A DNA stretch of 7,883 bases, taken from Chloroflexota bacterium (lineage in GTDB: Bacteria; Chloroflexota; Dehalococcoidia; Dehalococcoidales; UBA3254). The stretch covers positions 1-7,883 of the forward strand of contig JAGDMY010000118.1 of assembly GCA_017860765.1 (NCBI GenBank), read 5' to 3'. The notes under the pieces were generated by a model. It was not told where the DNA came from. It searched no databases and worked only from the letters and a program-made list of their open reading frames with translations. Both the position numbers and the translations under genes were made by a program. This document shows, in pieces, positions 5,389 through 7,883 of this stretch. Every line of letters starts with the position of its first letter. Position 1 is the stretch's first letter.

Positions 5389-5877
5389 TCAGGCCGGCAA
5401 ATAGTACACCGAGGGTCTGGTCCCGGGGAGAAGGCCTTCATCCAACCTGTGGGCACAGAAATTGCATTTGACTACCGTGCCCTTAACAAAATTCCTGCGC
5501 TTGATTTTCTCGTAGGGTGTCTGGCTTCGGCCGCCATAGTAATTCAGCAATTCATCAAGATACCGGCGGCTATCGTAGGGACAGGCTATAACGCAGTAGC
5601 GGCAGCCCATGCACTTCTGATCGTCCACCAGCACCAGGCCATCCTCGCGCTGGTAGGTGGCGCCGGTGGGGCAGACTTTGATGCAGGCCGGGTCCTGGCA
5701 ATGCATGCAAGGCATGGGTAAAAGCCTCAATTTTGCGGAAGGATATTTACCTATCTCATATTTTCTGACCCTGTTGAAGAGGATGCCGGGAGGCGTCCCG
5801 TGTTCCATGCGGCAGGCTAAAGTACAGCTGTTGCAGCCCACGCACCCTTTCAGATCGATAACCATGCCATAGTGCAC
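5389..5877 (-). CDS. 4Fe-4S electron-transfer subunit of a molybdopterin oxidoreductase, apparently internally deleted
   Basis: Resembles the DmsB/PsrB/NrfC-type subunit that carries electrons between a molybdopterin catalytic subunit and its redox partner. It has 14 Cys in 162 residues: motif I CVGCNSCTLAC (12-22), motif II CMHCQDPACIKVCP (57-70), motif III CMGCRYCVIACP (89-100), and the first pair of motif IV, CNFC (138-141). In the family, motif IV continues after AHRLDEGL with a second Cys pair (PACV..CP), a FGDL-type stretch and a terminal GT-P-VYYLP tail. Here HRLDEGL runs directly into LPGTRPSVYYLPA and the stop, so roughly 40-45 residues appear to be missing in frame, including two cluster ligands. 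The GTG start overlaps the catalytic subunit's TAG by 1 nt (TAGTG) and is supported by AAGGAGGG at 5887-5894; the ATG four codons later is too far from it. Identity is confident; the deletion is inferred from family memory. Confidence 0.9.
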   Translation of the reverse strand: MHYGMVIDLKGCVGCNSCTLACRMEHGTPPGILFNRVRKYEIGKYPSAKLRLLPMPCMHCQDPACIKVCPTGATYQREDGLVLVDDQKCMGCRYCVIACPYDSRRYLDELLNYYGGRSQTPYEKIKRRNFVKGTVVKCNFCAHRLDEGLLPGTRPSVYYLPA

Positions 5878-7883
5878 TATTGCGCGCCCTCCTTGCGGTA
5901 TATCTTGACACGAGGGTCGGCTTCCTGCCCGGCGCTGATGGTATCCACGTACTGGTGGCCCAGCGGAAGGAGGGCGTTGAAGTGGGGACCTCTTTTCATC
6001 AGCGGATTGGATTGTAAGGTCCCCAGCCCGTAGCAGCCTGAAAGGCCGATTACCTGCGGATGCATTAGTTCCGTGGTTTTAACTTGCCCTTCAATCCGCC
6101 CGTAGCGCGATTCCACAATTACCGTATCACCGTCGTTCAGCTTCTTCTTCTCCGCCGTAGCGGCGTTGATACAGATAACGCCTTCGTAGGGGTCCTGACA
6201 ATATACTTCGGCCAGCCAGGGATTGCCCGTAGCGTTGCCGCTGGAGTCATGGGTAAAGTAAGGAGTCATCCAGTTTACTATCCACAGGTCATATTCCGCC
6301 GGGGCTTTGAACTCGGAATTCTCTATCCAGTGGGGCACTGCCTGGTATTCCTGGAAAAATTCCTCCATATCGTCTCCGGGGAAGGCAAATTGGCATCGGG
6401 ACAGATTGGCTTTGAGGATGTCCCCGGTCTTTTTCAAATGTTCAAAATAGAAGGGATGCCGGGTTTTATTCTCCGGGAAGAAGTAGTAGTTATAATGTTC
6501 TCGGGGCGGGTCAAACTTAGCCATAAATCCGGTCTTGCGCAGATCGCTTAAGGTCCATTTCTCAGTATTGTGCTTCCAGCCCCGGAAGGCCAGATCATAT
6601 ATCTCCTCAGGAGTATATTTTTTGGCGATGTCTAATTTATAACCTTCATTCAAATTCAACCCATTTTCAAAGACCACGGGATTGACTTCATGATTTAAAA
6701 TATCATAAATTCCGCCCTTCCCGTAGAGGATCCCCAACCTTTCGGCCAGTGCGGTGTAAATATCATCCGCATTCATAGTATTGAAAAGCGGTGGGACCTC
6801 TTCCCGCAGCTGCACCTCCTGAAGGCCGTTAGTTTCCTTATTTACCGATTTCTCCTGCGGATGAAGATAGGTCACCCGCAGCCTTTCCAGGCTGACATGG
6901 TCGGGAAGTACCACGTCGGCCATAAAACTGGGCTCGTCAAATTGATAGGCGATATCCACTACGAAGGGAATTTTCTTAAAAGCCTCTACATAAGCCTGAG
7001 GCTGCACATTTTTACGGATCGGATTACCGCCATGGTTAATCCAGGCTTCTACTTTATATTCATGCGGGTATTTCTCCGGGTTGAGGATGGCCAGGCAGGC
7101 GTTGTAAACCCCGGCATGCCCGTTGGGATAAAATTCAGCGCAATCAATCCTATTAGGCGGATATTTAAAAGGCCGGGGGACAGCTTCATACCTGGGGGTC
7201 ACCACGCCGTCTTTGTCCGGCACCAGGATAGGACCCCGATAGCCGTTGCTTAATAGCCCCCCGGGGACTTCCACGTTACCAGCCAGCATATTGACGATCT
7301 TGCCCGTCAAATCAGCCACCGTCCCGCCCCGATGGCTGGCGGCCTGCCGCTCTGAGTTCAAACAGACGGGCCGGAAGGGGAAAGTAAAACCATCAATCTC
7401 GATGGTACGACCGATCTGGGCATTGTCAATAAATTCCCGGGCAATCCGCCGGATGGCGCCCGCCGGTACCGTGCAAATTTTTTCCGCCCACTCCGGCGTA
7501 TAGCGGGCCAATTCCTCTTTGATGATTTCAAATGCCGGACGGCAGCGGGTCCCCCCGATATCATATTGTCCGGCCAGGGCGACACTTTTGAACTCCGCAT
7601 CGAAAGTCCTGGCCCGATGTTCCACCTCGTCCCACATCATCGGTTTGCCGGTAGCCGGCTCCCGGTAATAGTATCCATCAGGTCCTATAAGATAGGGGGC
7701 ATTGGTACGGTTTTTAATAAACCAGACATCAAACGGTAAATTTTCATGCAAGATGACGTGGGCCATCGCCAGCAGGAAAGCCAGGTCCGTGCCAGGCAGG
7801 ATGGGGACCCACTCCCCCTTGGAGGCATCCAGAGAGGAGCGCGGGTCGATCGAGACTATCTTCATGCCGCGCTTTATGGCCTG
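5877..7883 (-). CDS. Molybdopterin oxidoreductase catalytic subunit (DMSO reductase family), 5'-truncated by the window edge
   Basis: The reading frame is open to the window edge (QAIKRG precedes the first internal Met at 7863-7865), so 668 C-terminal residues are seen and the true start lies outside. The visible part begins in the cofactor-binding domain at GMKIVSIDPRS, a standard family motif. It continues with NMLAGNVEVPGG (around residue 200), INHGGNPI (around 282), and FDEPSFMADVVLPDHVSLER (around 315-334), all typical of molybdopterin enzymes. The C-terminal domain (from about residue 545) carries the dinucleotide-binding features DGDTVIVESRYGRIEGQV and HQYVDTISAGQEADPRVKIY. The N-terminal Fe-S Cys motif and the Mo ligand are not in view, so neither the active-site ligand nor a Tat signal can be judged. 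It transfers electrons to the overlapping Fe-S subunit. Substrate unknown; tetrathionate/polysulfide/DMSO-reductase-like or hydroxylase-like roles are all possible. Confidence 0.92.
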   Translation of the reverse strand, partial: QAIKRGMKIVSIDPRSSLDASKGEWVPILPGTDLAFLLAMAHVILHENLPFDVWFIKNRTNAPYLIGPDGYYYREPATGKPMMWDEVEHRARTFDAEFKSVALAGQYDIGGTRCRPAFEIIKEELARYTPEWAEKICTVPAGAIRRIAREFIDNAQIGRTIEIDGFTFPFRPVCLNSERQAASHRGGTVADLTGKIVNMLAGNVEVPGGLLSNGYRGPILVPDKDGVVTPRYEAVPRPFKYPPNRIDCAEFYPNGHAGVYNACLAILNPEKYPHEYKVEAWINHGGNPIRKNVQPQAYVEAFKKIPFVVDIAYQFDEPSFMADVVLPDHVSLERLRVTYLHPQEKSVNKETNGLQEVQLREEVPPLFNTMNADDIYTALAERLGILYGKGGIYDILNHEVNPVVFENGLNLNEGYKLDIAKKYTPEEIYDLAFRGWKHNTEKWTLSDLRKTGFMAKFDPPREHYNYYFFPENKTRHPFYFEHLKKTGDILKANLSRCQFAFPGDDMEEFFQEYQAVPHWIENSEFKAPAEYDLWIVNWMTPYFTHDSSGNATGNPWLAEVYCQDPYEGVICINAATAEKKKLNDGDTVIVESRYGRIEGQVKTTELMHPQVIGLSGCYGLGTLQSNPLMKRGPHFNALLPLGHQYVDTISAGQEADPRVKIYRKEGAQ
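5887..5894 (-). promoter_or_regulatory. Ribosome binding site deciding the GTG start of the Fe-S subunit
   Basis: AAGGAGGG on the minus strand lies inside the last codons of the catalytic subunit gene. Its AGGAGG core is 10 nt from the GTG at 5875-5877 and 22 nt from the next in-frame ATG (5863-5865), so GTG is the likely start, and translation of the two subunits is probably coupled. Confidence 0.7.

Noticed and set aside
5380..5391. The stop codon of the Fe-S subunit is TGA directly after LPA, where a family-like LPAC could be imagined (nonsense mutation or selenocysteine).
   Set aside because: The preceding GTRPSVYYLPA matches the family's natural C-terminal tail, and read-through gives no CP or cluster-like sequence, so TGA is the true stop.
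5364..5430. A frameshift in the Fe-S subunit: the +1 frame gives several Cys (CTICRPDC).
   Set aside because: The Cys spacing does not match motif IV, and the normal frame already ends in a family-like tail; an in-frame deletion explains it better.
5296..5721. A 141-codon plus-strand open frame running across the end of the cupin gene and into the Fe-S gene.
   Set aside because: It is antisense to a clearly conserved Cys-motif protein, overlaps the cupin gene, and has no ribosome binding site or recognisable domain.
7863..7865. Taking the ATG here as the start of the molybdopterin catalytic subunit.
   Set aside because: The frame stays open to the window edge, and K-R-G-M-K-I-V-S-I-D-P-R is an internal family motif, so the gene is cut by the window.

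Overview
This is a catabolic/redox accessory region, probably from an anaerobic bacterium. The sequence has no taxonomic marker. Strong AGGAGG-type ribosome binding sites, several GTG starts, roughly even base composition and the gene content would fit an anaerobic Clostridia/Peptococcaceae-like organism or a Desulfobacterota-like one; this is inference at low confidence. All of the window is accounted for by eight genes and one 250-bp divergent promoter region.

Left block (5-4242, minus strand): a compact operon read from right to left. It encodes two different family III (CaiB/BaiF) CoA-transferases in tandem, an acyl-CoA dehydrogenase, and a MarR-type regulator as the last gene in view. 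A near-consensus sigma70 promoter (TTGACA-18-TACAAT, 4374-4403) sits upstream. The likely role is to load CoA onto a carboxylic acid and introduce a double bond, with the acid or its CoA ester probably sensed by the MarR protein. The gene set (two paralogous CoA-transferase subunits plus one dehydrogenase) matches the layout of BbsEFG-type modules. The first transferase has Thr where the family has its catalytic Asp, and the second keeps the Asp, so a heteromer with one active subunit is plausible. The substrate cannot be read from the sequence.

Middle block (4494-5363, plus strand): a divergent two-gene operon encoding a Cys-rich DUF1284 protein and a small cupin with a HxH...E...H metal-site pattern. 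Neither has a known reaction.

Right block (5389-7883, minus strand): the 3' part of a molybdopterin oxidoreductase catalytic subunit (its 5' end is outside the window), overlapping by 1 nt a four-cluster-type 4Fe-4S electron-transfer subunit. The iron-sulfur subunit looks internally deleted: it keeps the family's N-terminal three quarters and its typical extreme C-terminus, but lacks the stretch between them that holds the last two cluster Cys. No membrane-anchor gene follows it; the cupin gene converges on it only 25 nt away.

Most interesting points: the internally deleted iron-sulfur subunit, the asymmetric CoA-transferase pair, an imperfect palindrome over the operon's -35 box whose core recurs upstream of marR, and the uncharacterised DUF1284-cupin pair.
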